Below are positions 19,555-30,433 of a stretch of DNA of 64,000 bases, piece by piece. Positions within the stretch are counted from its first letter, which is position 1; every line of letters starts with the position of its first letter. The translations under genes and the position numbers were made by a program. Location of the stretch: NCBI GenBank assembly GCA_002102555.1, contig MCFL01000049.1, positions 62,001 through 126,000 on the forward strand. The letters run 5' to 3'. The notes beneath the pieces were generated by a model that saw nothing but the letters and a program-made list of their open reading frames with translations, was not told where the DNA came from and did no database searches. The DNA is from Catenaria anguillulae PL171. Its lineage: Eukaryota; Blastocladiomycota; Blastocladiomycetes; Blastocladiales; Catenariaceae.

Positions 19555-21832
19555 TCACCACCCAACCGGCCGATGCCTCCCTGACCACGGCCCACCGCCC
19601 TCTGCCTCTCCACTGCTGCCGGTCCCAGACTCGGACACACGCGCTGCCGGCGGACGAATCCATGTCTGCCGCTGCTGATGATACCCGCTGCCGCTTGCCG
19701 TATTCACATGGTGGCTGTGCGACTGGCCCAAGTTGAGTGCACCCGCAGCAGTCGCCAGTGTGGCTGCGCGCGCCAAGGCAGCAGAATTCACGTACGCGCC
19801 CGAGCGGGTACCTAGCGGCGGAGCATTTCGAGCGCCAAGCGCGGGACCAATGTCGTTGTGAAGATGATGGTGATGGAGCGGTGGCGGCGAGCGCGCAAGT
19901 GGCCCTGCATCCTGGACTGGCGATGCTGCCGTGTCCGACACTTGCCGGCCGTAGGCCCACAAAAACTGCTGCTCAAACGTGTGCGCCGACGGCAAGCCAG
20001 CCACAGATCCGCTGCTTCCCGCCACTGGACTCGACCCGAGCGTCCGCGCACCTGACACGGGCGTCAGATGCACTGGTGCAAGCGCTCTTGGCGTCGCCGA
20101 CGGAGACGTTGGCAGCTCCCAAGGCGACCCACTGCCTGGCGCCCTCCGTTGTTGTGTCCCAGATCCTTGCCTCAACGCCTCGACCGATCGCCCCCAACGC
20201 GCAACATGGCCAAAAACGGACACATGGGTGGCATCTGTCTCCTGGGCCGCTTGGACATGCGGTGCTGTGCAAACGAAGACTCCATGGCCGTTGGCGACAC
20301 GGGCGTGCGTGGATCGTCGAGTGGATCGGGAACTACAGCCACGCCGTACATGATGAGCAACACGGCAGCGGCTTCGATGAAGCGGACAATGGCTTGAAAC
20401 CCGAGCCAAAGGTCAGCCGTGCCCGCCGGATAGAGCTTGGGATTGGACACGAGCAGGCGCACAATGGCCGAGATGAGCATCACGGCCGTGCAGCTGCGGG
20501 CGACACGAGTTGGCAAAGGCTGCACAGGTGTGGCGCGAGCGCGGACGGTAACGTCGAGGATGGAAGTTTCACCGGGCTTGTAGGGAACCAGAAGGATATC
20601 GTCGAGGCGGAGGGGCGGCGGCTGACATGCTTCAAAGCGCCGGGTGATGAAGTTGACACCAATGACGAGTAAGGCAGACACGACGACAAGCAGGCACATG
20701 GATCCAACGGCGTAGGCAGATGTAATTTTCGACAAGTCGTCTTCCGACAAGACAAAGAGAAAGGTGATTTCAATGGCCCATAAGAGGGCATTGACAAAAT
20801 AAAATGCAAACTTGCACCACCAGTACAGAGCGAGGGCGTGGGACCAGGGACGTTGGTGGTCACCGTTGTGGATGTCGTTGTGTGAGGAGGAGCTGTGCCT
20901 TCCTTGCGGCGAGCACGACAACGGAATGGAGAGCAGGTCACCCACCATGGAGGCCGCTCATCGCCGTGGGAATGGTGTGCCGCCGTCATGGCGGAAGACG
21001 CAGTTGCGGAGGAAGACGCCGACGGCCCACAATATCCAGTCGCGATGCGTGAAAGTTGACATGATGCGAATGTGTGACGCTTCGAAGCCAAATGAGCAAA
21101 AAGGCCGTAAACGCCGTAAACATGCTCGTGGTTGCGCCTGTGAAGTTGAATCGGGACAGGGCCGTGGAACCACATTCTCGAACCCAAAAGGATCAAACCC
21201 ATAGGAAATGATACGTCCAACGCACACGCCAAAGACAGTCACGTAAATCACAACGCGGAGTCGAAAGAGCCCCTTGGCAATGCTGAGCCGGACAAACGTG
21301 AAGGAGACGGCCAAAAGCTGATGCGCCGGCCACAGGGCAATCGCCAAGTGAATTGCCACGGTGGAGTACCGTACAGAGTCGAGCCACCAACGGGTCATGG
21401 CATCCAGCCCTTGCTGGCATGTCAGCGATGGCGGCGTGAAGTATTTGCGCGATGTGTTGGGAACACGCAGAAACCTTTTGCAATAGCATAATCCTTTGCG
21501 ACACTCGGCACTTGGTCCGCAATCGTTATCGAATGTGCATTGCTTGCCCTCAATGACACCACCCATTGTCGAGTTGGCACCAGCTATTGGTGGGTGCCCC
21601 GAAGCTGCGGGAGAGCTGCTCCCATTTGGGGACGGTAAGGGCACCGATGGTGAAACCTTTGCAATTGGGTCCGTGCTTGGGTCGCGGCTCTGTCGACTTC
21701 TTGAGCGAACGAGGAGGTGATGGCGAGCAACAGGAGAATGACGAGGCCACACAAGCCGGCCGTGGAACCAAACCATCGCGGTCGGTACCGGTACCGCCCC
21801 GGTTCCTGTTCATGTTGTAGGAGGTGCTGCAC
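19555..21832 (-). CDS. Putative seven-TM receptor-like membrane protein with Cys-rich ectodomain
   Basis: The reading begins near 21832 with a hydrophobic signal or anchor (GLCGLVILLLLAITSSFAQ). A Ser/Pro linker follows, then a small disulfide-type module with spacing C-x5-C-x5-C-x4-C-x-C (CTFDNDCGPSAECRKGLCYC, near 21540-21480). Several hydrophobic segments come next: STVAIHLAIALWPAHQLLAV, VVIYVTVFGVCVGRIISYG, FTAFTAFLLIWL, WWCKFAFYFVNALLW, CLLVVVSALLVIGV, AVMLISAIVRLLV and AAAVLLIMYGVAVV. The C-terminal tail is Ser/Gly/His-rich. Frame changes near 21680, 21170 and 20950 have no resolved introns. The family is not recognised; the architecture suggests a surface receptor or THH1/TOM1-like protein. 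The topology and the joining of the pieces are inference. Confidence 0.5.
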
Positions 21833-22560
21833 ATCGTTGACGGCGCAGACATGTCTCGCGAGAGACAGCTTGTCCGTGGGTGGTCAATCGGAATCGGCAA
21901 CCGCAAACGTCAGGCTGTAAGAAGGAACAGGGCCGGTGGGTTCAAGTTCGCTGACCAATGGGACAGTAGTATCGCTGGGCTGAGCAGGGATGGTCAATCG
22001 GATGGCCAAAACGGATCATGTGCTTTGTACCTCGGCTAGAGGATTGGAGACGTGTCATTGTTGCATTGTCAAGGTAGAGAGATGAGAGAGCTTCGTTTTT
22101 ACAGGAAATAGTTGCATCCTGCTGCCTTTTGTCGCAACGTGCAACATTCAAGTCCGAGCCAGCTGCATTGGATATGATGTCTGGTGGACAAGGGTAACGG
22201 CGCCGGTTGATCGGCGTGTTGTGTGGCGGCGCCGAGAAAAAGCACAAATAAGGCAAGGACCGGGCTCGTTGACTCGTTTCTGCCAAATCACGAGCGAGGA
22301 CGGTGGACAACAACGTTGGCGCGTTCGCTCCACATGCTGGACGCCAATTCCCGTACCATTCAGCTGTGAAGGCGGAGCAGGTATACCGTATAGTATGAGG
22401 CCGTTGCAGAAAGCTGTCCCCGACCACGCACAGCACAGTTGCATGACTTTCCGGCCTTTTGGTCCACTTTTGCAATACTGTACATCACATGATTTGAAGG
22501 AGAACATTTCCTGGCATTCTGAGAGGTTGTATACATACAAAAGAGCAAGTATATGGGCAA
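21833..22560. other. Intergenic, no gene seen
   Basis: This is the 5' side of the membrane-protein gene and the 3' side of the Mpv17-family gene. Both strands hold only short readings without recognisable motifs. Confidence 0.45.
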
Positions 22561-23527
22561 TCACCGACCTTCGATTGCGTGAGCGCTGTGCCTCTGCTGC
22601 CTCGCCAAGTACCAAGATAAAAACGAGTTCCAACAAAGACTTGTCGAATTCATCACCACCACCCTAGCATTCCCGGTAAAAAACCGGAAGTTCAAAGTGT
22701 TGACCCACGGCCACAAAAGAAATCCGGTCATGAACATGGTAGGTCCTTTTTGCTGCATGAGGCCAGTGACCTCCTTGGTCAGCGTTGATGGCCGACCCGT
22801 TTCCGGGTCTTGCGGGTGTGGGATTCCGCGGTATTCTCGTTGATACCAGGAGATGGTGGCATTGGCGGCAAGGAAGAGGGCCAGGTACGGTGGGACAGTC
22901 AAGACGTGGGCTGTAATGCCCTTTTGAAAGGCTCGGAAGAGAGATGGCGAGATTGGGCGGCAGTGAGCGGCGGGCCGGAACGCAGAGAGGCCGGAGTAGG
23001 AAGTGGAAAAATGCGGTCGAGGAGCTTGTAGACATTGACAAAGTATGGCCCTATCGGAAAAATGCGATTTGGAAGGGTCGTCAGCACCGTGAGTGTCTTT
23101 GGTCTGGTTAATGTTCCTCGGCCAAAAGAGGGGGGTCGATCTCAGACACACCATTGACGAGAACCCCAATTGTTGCCATGCGAGCGGTTCGGTCACGATC
23201 CCAGGCCTGTGCCAGCGGTTTCTCATGTGCTGATGGCGGGAGTGTAATGAATTGGGCAAACAAATCCCCGAGAGTGAAGAGCACTCCTGCACTGGAGGAT
23301 GCAATGAGGACAGACATGATCTCAGTTGCTATACTGACTTGGTGGATGGTCGAGATGTGCAATATGCAAAGGCATTGGAGACTTGCATTGAGAAACGAAG
23401 TTGGATTGAGAGTAGGTATCTTGATCTTTGGGACAGTCCGGCTGGTCAATTGATGGGAGTCAAGGGAGCGGTGGGTCGCGACAAATCGAGGGCCTAGCAA
23501 ACGCAGATCCTCCCACATCCGATCCAC
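22561..23527 (-). CDS. Mpv17/PMP22 family membrane protein
   Basis: These are small four-helix proteins of the mitochondrial inner or peroxisomal membrane. Family marks in order are SAGVLFTLGDLFAQF (near 23290), MATIGVLVNG, then GPYFVNVYKLLDRIF after a 101-nt intron (23051-23151, GTGTGT...GATAG), TVPPYLALFLAANATISW, and the signature LLWPWVNTLNFRF with the terminal CWNSFLSWYLA. A further frame change near 22960-23000 fits either a short intron (about 50 nt ending TTCCGAG) or an indel. The start is uncertain: ATG at 23317 gives the conserved region, but an upstream exon is possible. The gene is divergent from the gamma-tubulin complex gene. Confidence 0.86.
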
Positions 23528-23639
23528 ACATGAAACATGAGATACCGCGTTGGATCTTTAGAGAGAATCAAAAATGAAAGAAATCCTGTGACAATGGATA
23601 AATGAATCAAGTCAATGGATATTGCTACTCGATGCATTT

Positions 23640-23645
23640 CACGTG
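23640..23645. promoter_or_regulatory. CACGTG palindrome upstream of the SPC98/GCP3 gene
   Basis: This exact CACGTG lies 98 bases before the proposed start codon of the gamma-tubulin complex gene, in the interval it shares with the divergent Mpv17-family gene. Confidence 0.4.
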
Positions 23646-23737
23646 AATGACCTCTGGTCTTGATCCGCTTCCCTCCAGCTCTCTCAACTTTGTGATTCAA
23701 GCCATTGTCTCCACACCGCATTTACATTCGATCAGTC

Positions 23738-26700
23738 ATGTCTTCGTTCTCGCTCCACACACAAGGATATGGCGCTGCGGGACCCAGCGCAGGGTCTGCC
23801 GACGCCGCATCACCCAAAGTCGTGCATCTCGTTGACGCTCTCGTCTCCAGCCTGCTCCCATCCGCTGCGGGCGGTGGGCCGCCACGAGACTCGGCCATTT
23901 TCGCAAGCTTGTCACGCACGTCATCCATGGTCGGCACCGATGCGAGCGAGGCGGCAAAGATCAACATGCGCCGGCGGTGCTTGCGGATTCTCGGCAGTCG
24001 TCTGGCTGCACCCGCAAATCAGAACGAGGCGAGCATTGCCGACGGCATCAAGAAGCAGCGTGCGTTCCTATTGCGTTGCTGTGGTGCACGCGAATGGCCA
24101 AACGACCTAACGTCGATTGCAACCGAGCAGTGATGAGGACCCATCAGTCCACAGATCGAGCGCTCCGATTCGCAACGCTTGCACAGAGATTGCAATCAGC
24201 CGCCCTCTTGACTCGCAAGTGGGCCATTCTGCACTTTTTACAAGCTGTTTCGTTGCAAGTCGCTCATTCCGATGATTCTGCGGTATGCGGCTCCATCCTT
24301 CCATTTGTCAAAGGTCCAATCATTGATCGCGGCGCTGTCCAATCAGATTGAAATCCCGCTTGCCGGACTTTCCAGCATTCCAGATTTGCCGAGTATGTCT
24401 GCAGCGACTGCGGCAGCGGCTGCTCCCCGGACACGTCCGTTTTCCACCCATCGAGATTCTGGTGTTGCCGCATCGCTTGCTGGAGGTGCCAGCACAGCCA
24501 TACTGCAAGACAATACACGCATCATGGATCAATCCACAACGGCGGCTGCATCCACGGGTTTCGAGACTTACCTCATGTCAGAAAACAGTACGACGGCCAT
24601 TTTCTGAATCCGCCCACACGCAAGTCTGACTTTCATTCCTTCCAAACCTAGCGTCATATCAAGTCCCGGAACTCGTCATCATCAAAGACCTCCTCTTTGT
24701 CCTCCAAGGCATCGACGGCCGGCTCATGAAATGGGACCCGAATCTTTCCGAATTTGTCCTTGACCCAAACGTCGGCATCCCTCGACCAACTCGCGACCTG
24801 ATCCGCCGCATTGGTGAGCTCGGGTACCTTTACAAGTCGATTGCCGACTACCTCACAACAACGCGCCTGGCCACCGGCGGTACCTCGCAACCCACGGCAC
24901 CAGGCGGCTCCACCATTGGCCTCGTCGAGCAATCGTTTGCGTCTGCGCTCTCGACCGAAATCGCACACTACTTTCGGCTGCTGGCCGTGCTCGAATCCAG
25001 CACGGCGCGCGGCGACCTGACATTGCGCCGGCTGTGGCTGTGGACTTCGGAACCCGCTCAAAGGTTGCGTGTGATTTACGCCATGATTAACTCGTCACGC
25101 GGCGTGCAGGGCGGCGCCATGTTGTCCATGGTGCACACGTATGCGCACCATGGGGATCCCGGGCTCGAGGCATTTGTCCAACACGTCCTCAAGGCCATGT
25201 GTGCGCCGCTATTTGCCATGATCCGCAGGTGGGTGTATGAGGGCGACTTGGTTGACCCGCACGGCGAGTTTTTCGTCAAGGTGGCGGGCAATGTAGACGA
25301 GGACGAGTGGTGGAAGGCAAAGTATACGCTGCAGCAGGACATGATTCCTGGATTTATTGACAAGCTGTTGGCGCGCAAGATCTTGTTGATTGGCAAGTCG
25401 TTGAATTTCCTGCGGTTCCGTGCCAAAGATCATGCTTGGGTTGCGGCGAGGGGACAGGTCGGTGCCAGTGCAGCGGCAATGGGCGTCGAGTATGGCGATT
25501 TGCACTTGTTTGAGCGGTCGATTGATATGGCGTTCAAGGTCACCTCAGATCGGCTGGTCAGCAAGTTGTTTGGCGAGTTTAAGTTGATGGAGCATTTGTT
25601 TGCGTTGAAGAGGTACCTGTTGATGGGACAAGGTGATTTCATTTTGAACTTGATGGAGGGTCTGAGGTATGTTGCTGATGATGCTCCTCTTTGCTCGCGA
25701 GCCTAGGTCACTCACTTTTTTTCTGATTTTTGGCATGTCCAGTTCGAGTCTCAACAAGCCAGCCTCGTCACTGTACCGCCATCACTTCGTTTCGCTCCTG
25801 GAAACGGCGCTTCGCAGCTCCACTGCGCAATTCGAAGACACCGACATCCTCGCCCGGCTGGACGTGCGCCTGACCCACAACACGCCTGCGGAAATCGGTT
25901 GGGACGTGTTCAGCCTCGACTACCACTTGGACGCGCCCATCAACACGGTCATCACAACCTCGTCCATGACCATGTACCTCAAGCTGTTCCGCTTCATGTG
26001 GCAGGTCAAGCGCGCGGCCATGATGCTGACGCAAGGGTGGCATGACCATGACCGCAACGACTTGCGCGTTCCGGGGCGCTTGTCTGGCGAGCTGCTGGCC
26101 GCCTTTCACGCGTGCAATCGCATGTGGGCCGAAATGACGCATTTCGTGAACCAAGTCCAGTATTATCTCATGTTTGAGGTGGTCGAGTGCTCGTGGAGCG
26201 AGTTTATGGAGACATTGAAGCCGGCGATTGGTGGTGGCATTGGTGGTACACCTTCATCAGCCGCCGCAGCGAATAGCGAGGGGCACGCTTCGGCGGCCAC
26301 GGGGGTTGGTCCGCCGGCAATGGACATGGATGCGCTGATTGTTGCGCACCACAAGTACCTCAACAAGATTGCGACGCGCGGCATGTTGCTGGGCACCAAT
26401 TCGCAAAAGACGTTTGCGAGCATCTTTGTGTCGGTCCATCAGCTGGTTGCGTGCAGAGAACGCATTGTCGAGCTGGCGAGGGCCGAAAAGATGTCGCGGG
26501 ACCGCGGGCATCGGCAGGCTTGGGGTGTTGGTGGGTTGGATGGAATGGACGGAGGATATCAACGGCCATTGCGGTCGTTGGAGGTGGTCAAGGGCCAGAT
26601 GAGTGAGGCCAGGGAGGTGTTTAAGGTGCGGTTCTGCCTCTTTGATGTTGCAACACGCCGAGCGAAGCCATCAACTAACTAACCGTGGCTTGGTGTGCGT

Positions 26701-26906
26701 AGAAAAACGTGGGCGAGCTGCTCGTGTCGCTGGCGCAGAGCACGGATGAGAATTTGCGCAATCTCAAGGCGAGGTTAAATTACAACGAGTACTACCCGGA
26801 CTTGAGCGGATCGGCCGCGGATCGGTTGATTGATGTGAGTGCAGCTGGTTCCGCAGGTGTATCGGGCAGGCCAACGTCGTCCTTGTCGCTGGCGGGAGTG
26901 AGTTGA
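23738..26906 (+). CDS. SPC98: Gamma-tubulin complex component 3 (Spc98/GCP3)
   Basis: This is a subunit of the gamma-tubulin small complex that nucleates microtubules at the spindle pole or centrosome and basal body. The reading shows the GCP3-type run GDLTLRRLWLWTSEPAQRL, GEFFVKVAGNVDEDEWWKAK, KILLIGKSLNFLRFR and LNKPASSLYRHHFVSLLETA, ending with KNVGELLVSLAQSTDENLRN. Introns well supported by frame and homology are 24588-24651, 25667-25742 and 26626-26702. Two more are probable: about 24081-24132 (branch-like CTAAC) and about 24254-24308, both correcting N-terminal frames (TRKWAILHFLQAVSLQ). The KILLIGKSLNFLR form points to GCP3 rather than GCP2. The start MSSFSLHTQ at 23738 is the first ATG of a coding-like frame. 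Confidence 0.92.
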
Positions 26907-27170
26907 GAGCTTGATTGTGTTCTTGTTTTCTGACATGTATAATCGAGACGATCAATTGATGTTTTGCTTTCTCATTCACTCGACTGACCAGTTAACGTCA
27001 GGCATCGATCAGATGACTGAGAAAAAAAGCAACAATACCTAAAGGCAATGTAAATACCACTTGGTTGAGTATTAATACCAGAAACAGCCCATGCATTGCT
27101 GAATCAACGCCGAACAGTGCCACATACCGTCATTGGCTCATCCATCCCCGCAGTCATCATCAACGCCTTC

Positions 27171-28572
27171 ATGTCGACAATCGCAAACCAGATTGCCGCG
27201 CTTTCGTCGGCCGCCGACAAACCCACAGCGTACCGCGCCGTTCTCACCTCCCTCCTCTCCCCGACAGCCCCCGATTCGGCCGCACCCGACGCTCTCCCAG
27301 GCCACCTTACGCAGCTCACGTCGACGCTCCTCAACGATGTGCCATTGTGACTGCCCGCCCGTTTGTGTCTGATTTGATTGACGGCGTGATCCAGGCCGAG
27401 CACTTGACTTCGGCTGTCAAGCAGACCGTGTACGAAAAGCTGCTGGAACTGCTCGAGCCGCGCGCCGTGTCGTACGAGGAGCAGATTGCCCTTGTGCGCG
27501 AGAAGCTGGCAGAGATTTTGGAGGCGGATGAGGAATGGAGTTCGGCTGCCAGGGCGCTGATGGCGATCAAATTCGATGGTGGTGCTCGGTACGGCCAAAC
27601 ACTAAAAAACGAAACGGCGGGTCATGACTTGGATTATGACTCACCCACCCGAGCCCCTATCATGTGTATGTAGCGTGGTCACGGACGAGTACAAGCTCCG
27701 CAAATACATCCACATTGTGCGGCTGCTGCTCGAAGACGACGACACGGTCACTGCCGACACATACCTAAAACGTGCTGGCGCCCTCATTGGCCCACACCAC
27801 GACCCAGTTGACCAGCTCATGTACAAGATGTGCCATGCCCGCATCCTTGACGCAAACCGCAACTTTATTCAAGCGTCGCACAAGTACCTGGAACTGTCGT
27901 ATGCAACCGTCATTGACGCGGAGGAGAAGGTCCAGTTGCTGGAAAAGGCCGTCACATGTGCCGTGCTGGCGGGTGCCGGCCCGCAGCGGTCGCGGTTGTT
28001 GGCGCAGTTGTACAAGGACGAGCGCGTGCAAAAGCTCCCCGCGCAGTACTGGGGCATGTTGGAGAAGATGCATTTAAGTCGGATTTTGAAGGCACATGAG
28101 GTCAAGGAGTTTGTCAAGACGTTGCAGGGACATCATTTGGCCAAGCTCGCAGACGGTACGCATTGATCAACCCAAAGATTATTTTTTTTTTTTTTTTTTT
28201 TTTTTTTGCCTTGCTCAACTCGATCCATTTTGCTTATCATGCATAGGCCAAACGGTCCTCGACCGTGCCGTCATCCAGCACAATCTCCTTTCGGCCTCGC
28301 TCGTCTACGCCAACATCTCGTTCCAAGAACTCGGCCGGTTGCTGTCGATTTCTGCCGCCGATGCCGAAACCTTGGCCGCACGCATGATTGCCGAGCACCG
28401 GTTGCGCGGCCGTGTGGATCAAATCGAGGGGCTCGTGCATTTCCAGTCCAAGAGCGTGCTGGCCAGTTGGGATGCTCGAGTCGCGGCCATGTGCACGCGG
28501 GTGGACGATTTGGTTGGCGCGTTGGGAGCGGTTGGTGCAGGAGCGCAGCCCGAAGCGATGCAGGTCGAGTAA
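27171..28572 (+). CDS. CSN4: COP9 signalosome subunit 4
   Basis: This is a PCI-domain subunit of the COP9 signalosome, the complex that removes Nedd8 from cullins and so controls SCF ligases. Orthologous stretches are KLRKYIHIVRLLLEDDD, GPQRSRLLAQLYKDERVQ, YWGMLEKMHLSRILKAHEV, TVLDRAVIQHNLLSASLVY and the PCI end RVDQIEGLVHFQS. Introns are 27589-27673 and 28156-28246; the second contains 26 consecutive T. Near 27343-27348 one base is missing between LLNDVP and VTARPFVSDL, with no intron possible. With one base restored the product is about 408 residues, matching the human protein (406). The F-box family at the left of the window would act in CSN-regulated ligases. Confidence 0.94.
28182..28207. 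repeat. T26 homopolymer inside the CSN4 intron
   Basis: Twenty-six consecutive T lie about 40 bases upstream of the 3' splice site (CATAG at 28242-28246). It is an extended polypyrimidine tract or slippage-prone microsatellite. Confidence 0.9.
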
Positions 28573-28733
28573 ACGTGTGTTGTAAAGTGGTGAAAGGAAT
28601 ATGTGTATTCATATGTATGATTGTTGGAAAATTGAGAAAACGACAATGCAGGGCTCTGTGAATGTACATACATACAGCAACAGCTTCGAACGCTTCGACC
28701 GAATAGACCAATAACTTCCGAGACAGCAACTGC

Positions 28734-29373
28734 TCAATTCACCCACGACAACTCGACAATCTCCTTGACGCGCTTGTGATACTCGGCGATGTTTTCCCTG
28801 AACAGCGTTGCGGCTTCCACATTGGCGGGCGACGAAGGGTTGGGATCGTGCAGAAGTGATTGGATAGATGTCAAAATAGCTGCAGGATGAGGCAAAAAGA
28901 TAGTCAGTAACCGCGGAGGTGCCACGCTCAGTTCAAAAAGAACAAAGCAAACGCACCAGCAACGTCAAAAGTCGGACTCCACCGATTCTGTAAAATGTCC
29001 AAACACAGGTCGCCGTTGGCGTACACATTCGGGTGGAACATTTTGGAAGTGAATTTGACCTTGGGCGGCTTGTTGGATACGTTTCGTCAAACTCGAGCAC
29101 GAGCTTAAAGTGCCATCCTCAAAGGGCGTGTCTGGCGGGCCGAAAATCACCGCGTTCCACAGCATGATGTTGTCTGGGCAAGGAGCGCCAGAGACACCCG
29201 CGGGAGGGTCATTTTGCAGACGCTTAAAGTCACTGGGAAATCGATGTGTAGCGTTGTGGTGACATTACCGACGATAATGATGGTGAGCCAGGTGGCTGTG
29301 TAGCGATGACGGGCTGGGAACAAACGGACGGCGGAGCGTACCGCATGAGACGACGGCGGGTGGGTGTTGACAT
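28734..29373 (-). CDS. RAD6: Ubiquitin-conjugating enzyme E2 of the RAD6/UBE2A-B type
   Basis: Rad6 with Rad18 or Bre1 ubiquitinates PCNA and histone H2B. Three exons are clear: 29342-29373 ([11 protein letters not shown]), 28957-29232 ([20 protein letters not shown] through [12 protein letters not shown] to SPTFDVA) and 28734-28879 ([20 protein letters not shown] to VELSWVN). Introns are 29233-29341 and 28880-28956, both GT-AG. The middle exon has two one-base deletions, a T near 29107-29109 and a C near 29075-29076. With both restored, the family motif [19 protein letters not shown] with the catalytic Cys is complete and the protein is 151 residues, as in yeast-to-human cores. No long acidic tail is present. 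The deletions are best read as assembly errors. Confidence 0.96.
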
Positions 29374-29616
29374 GATGTGAGCGGTGGTATTGCCGAGGGT
29401 TACTTTCGGTTACAAGTGCAATACATTCATGGTCGAAGTGCGCAGTTCTCCATCTCGTCATCATCGACCTGACTCACTAGCCCGAACAAGACCGTCGATC
29501 TCCCGCCATCCGTCACGCGATCTCATGTTCAGTCGCATGTATCTAAATGCATCGGCGACAACTCGGTAAACAAACAACAAACAGCATCACACAACAATCA
29601 CAACAAAAGGGCCCGC

Positions 29617-30033
29617 TCACTCTGAAACCACTAGATCCCGACTTGCTTGTTGATACGTGGACGGAGGTAACGTGTCCGACGCAAGCGCTCTTGGCCGCTG
29701 CTGCCCTGCCCGACTTATGGGCCGTTCGGGGGGTTTCCCACAACGAATGAGCAGCAGGAAGCAGCCACAGAGGGCGAGAATGAGAAGAGGGATAGCGATG
29801 GCCCACTCGGTTGCGGTAAACGGTCGCTGCTTGCCGCCTATTGGCTGAGCGAGAATGACGGATGGACTGGGGATGATTGAGTTGTCGTTGCCAAAGCGAT
29901 TGTCGACATGATTTGGGATGGCGATGGAAGGGAGCAAGAATAGGTCGAGACAAGGGATACATGTAGTACCCTTGGTAGAGAGTTGTGTCATGACTGGGTC
30001 AAGCGAGTCGAGTGCAAGAAATCCAGTCGTCAC
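29617..30033 (-). CDS. Small single-pass membrane protein, unknown function
   Basis: A 138-residue uninterrupted reading has one strong membrane segment (WAIAIPLLILALCGCFLLLI, about residues 77-96) and a short basic Ser/Pro-rich tail. Upstream it holds another hydrophobic patch (CIPCLDLFLLPSIAIP). No family is recognised. It lies between RAD6 and the REJ-GPS gene, all on the minus strand. It could be chance, but the length, the hydrophobic segment and the positive charge just inside favour a real gene. Confidence 0.42.
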   Translation of the reverse strand: MTTGFLALDSLDPVMTQLSTKGTTCIPCLDLFLLPSIAIPNHVDNRFGNDNSIIPSPSVILAQPIGGKQRPFTATEWAIAIPLLILALCGCFLLLIRCGKPPERPISRAGQQRPRALASDTLPPSTYQQASRDLVVSE

Positions 30034-30433
30034 CCTTGGCCGCGCCGACCCTTTTTACGCCTTGGATATACGTATATCAACTATTGCAGCCAGCTCCGTA
30101 GTATCAATACCGAAAGGGTCAGACAACTTTGCGGATATCATACAGCATTTCGTTCCCATCTGTGTTTCTTTGGTTTCGACCATCACGGAAACATGCGAGC
30201 ATGGAAGTGGAATACGGAACACGACAACAGGAGACTTCTCTGGATGGGTGACAGCATGATCAAAGAAACAAAGTGAGACAAAGAAAAGACTTCCTGAAAA
30301 CGTCCCAGGACGACCGACAGTCGAACAACGAAAACAGGCAGGACAAACAGACGAATGAAAAGGAGAAAAAACAGAAACATCAATCATGCCAACACGACGA
30401 CTCGAGCGTTAACATTACCCGCCCAAACTTCAA
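30034..30433. other. Intergenic, no gene seen
   Basis: A gap of 400 bases lies downstream of the REJ-GPS gene. The A-rich plus strand at 30270-30380 probably belongs to the 3' end of that gene. Confidence 0.45.
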
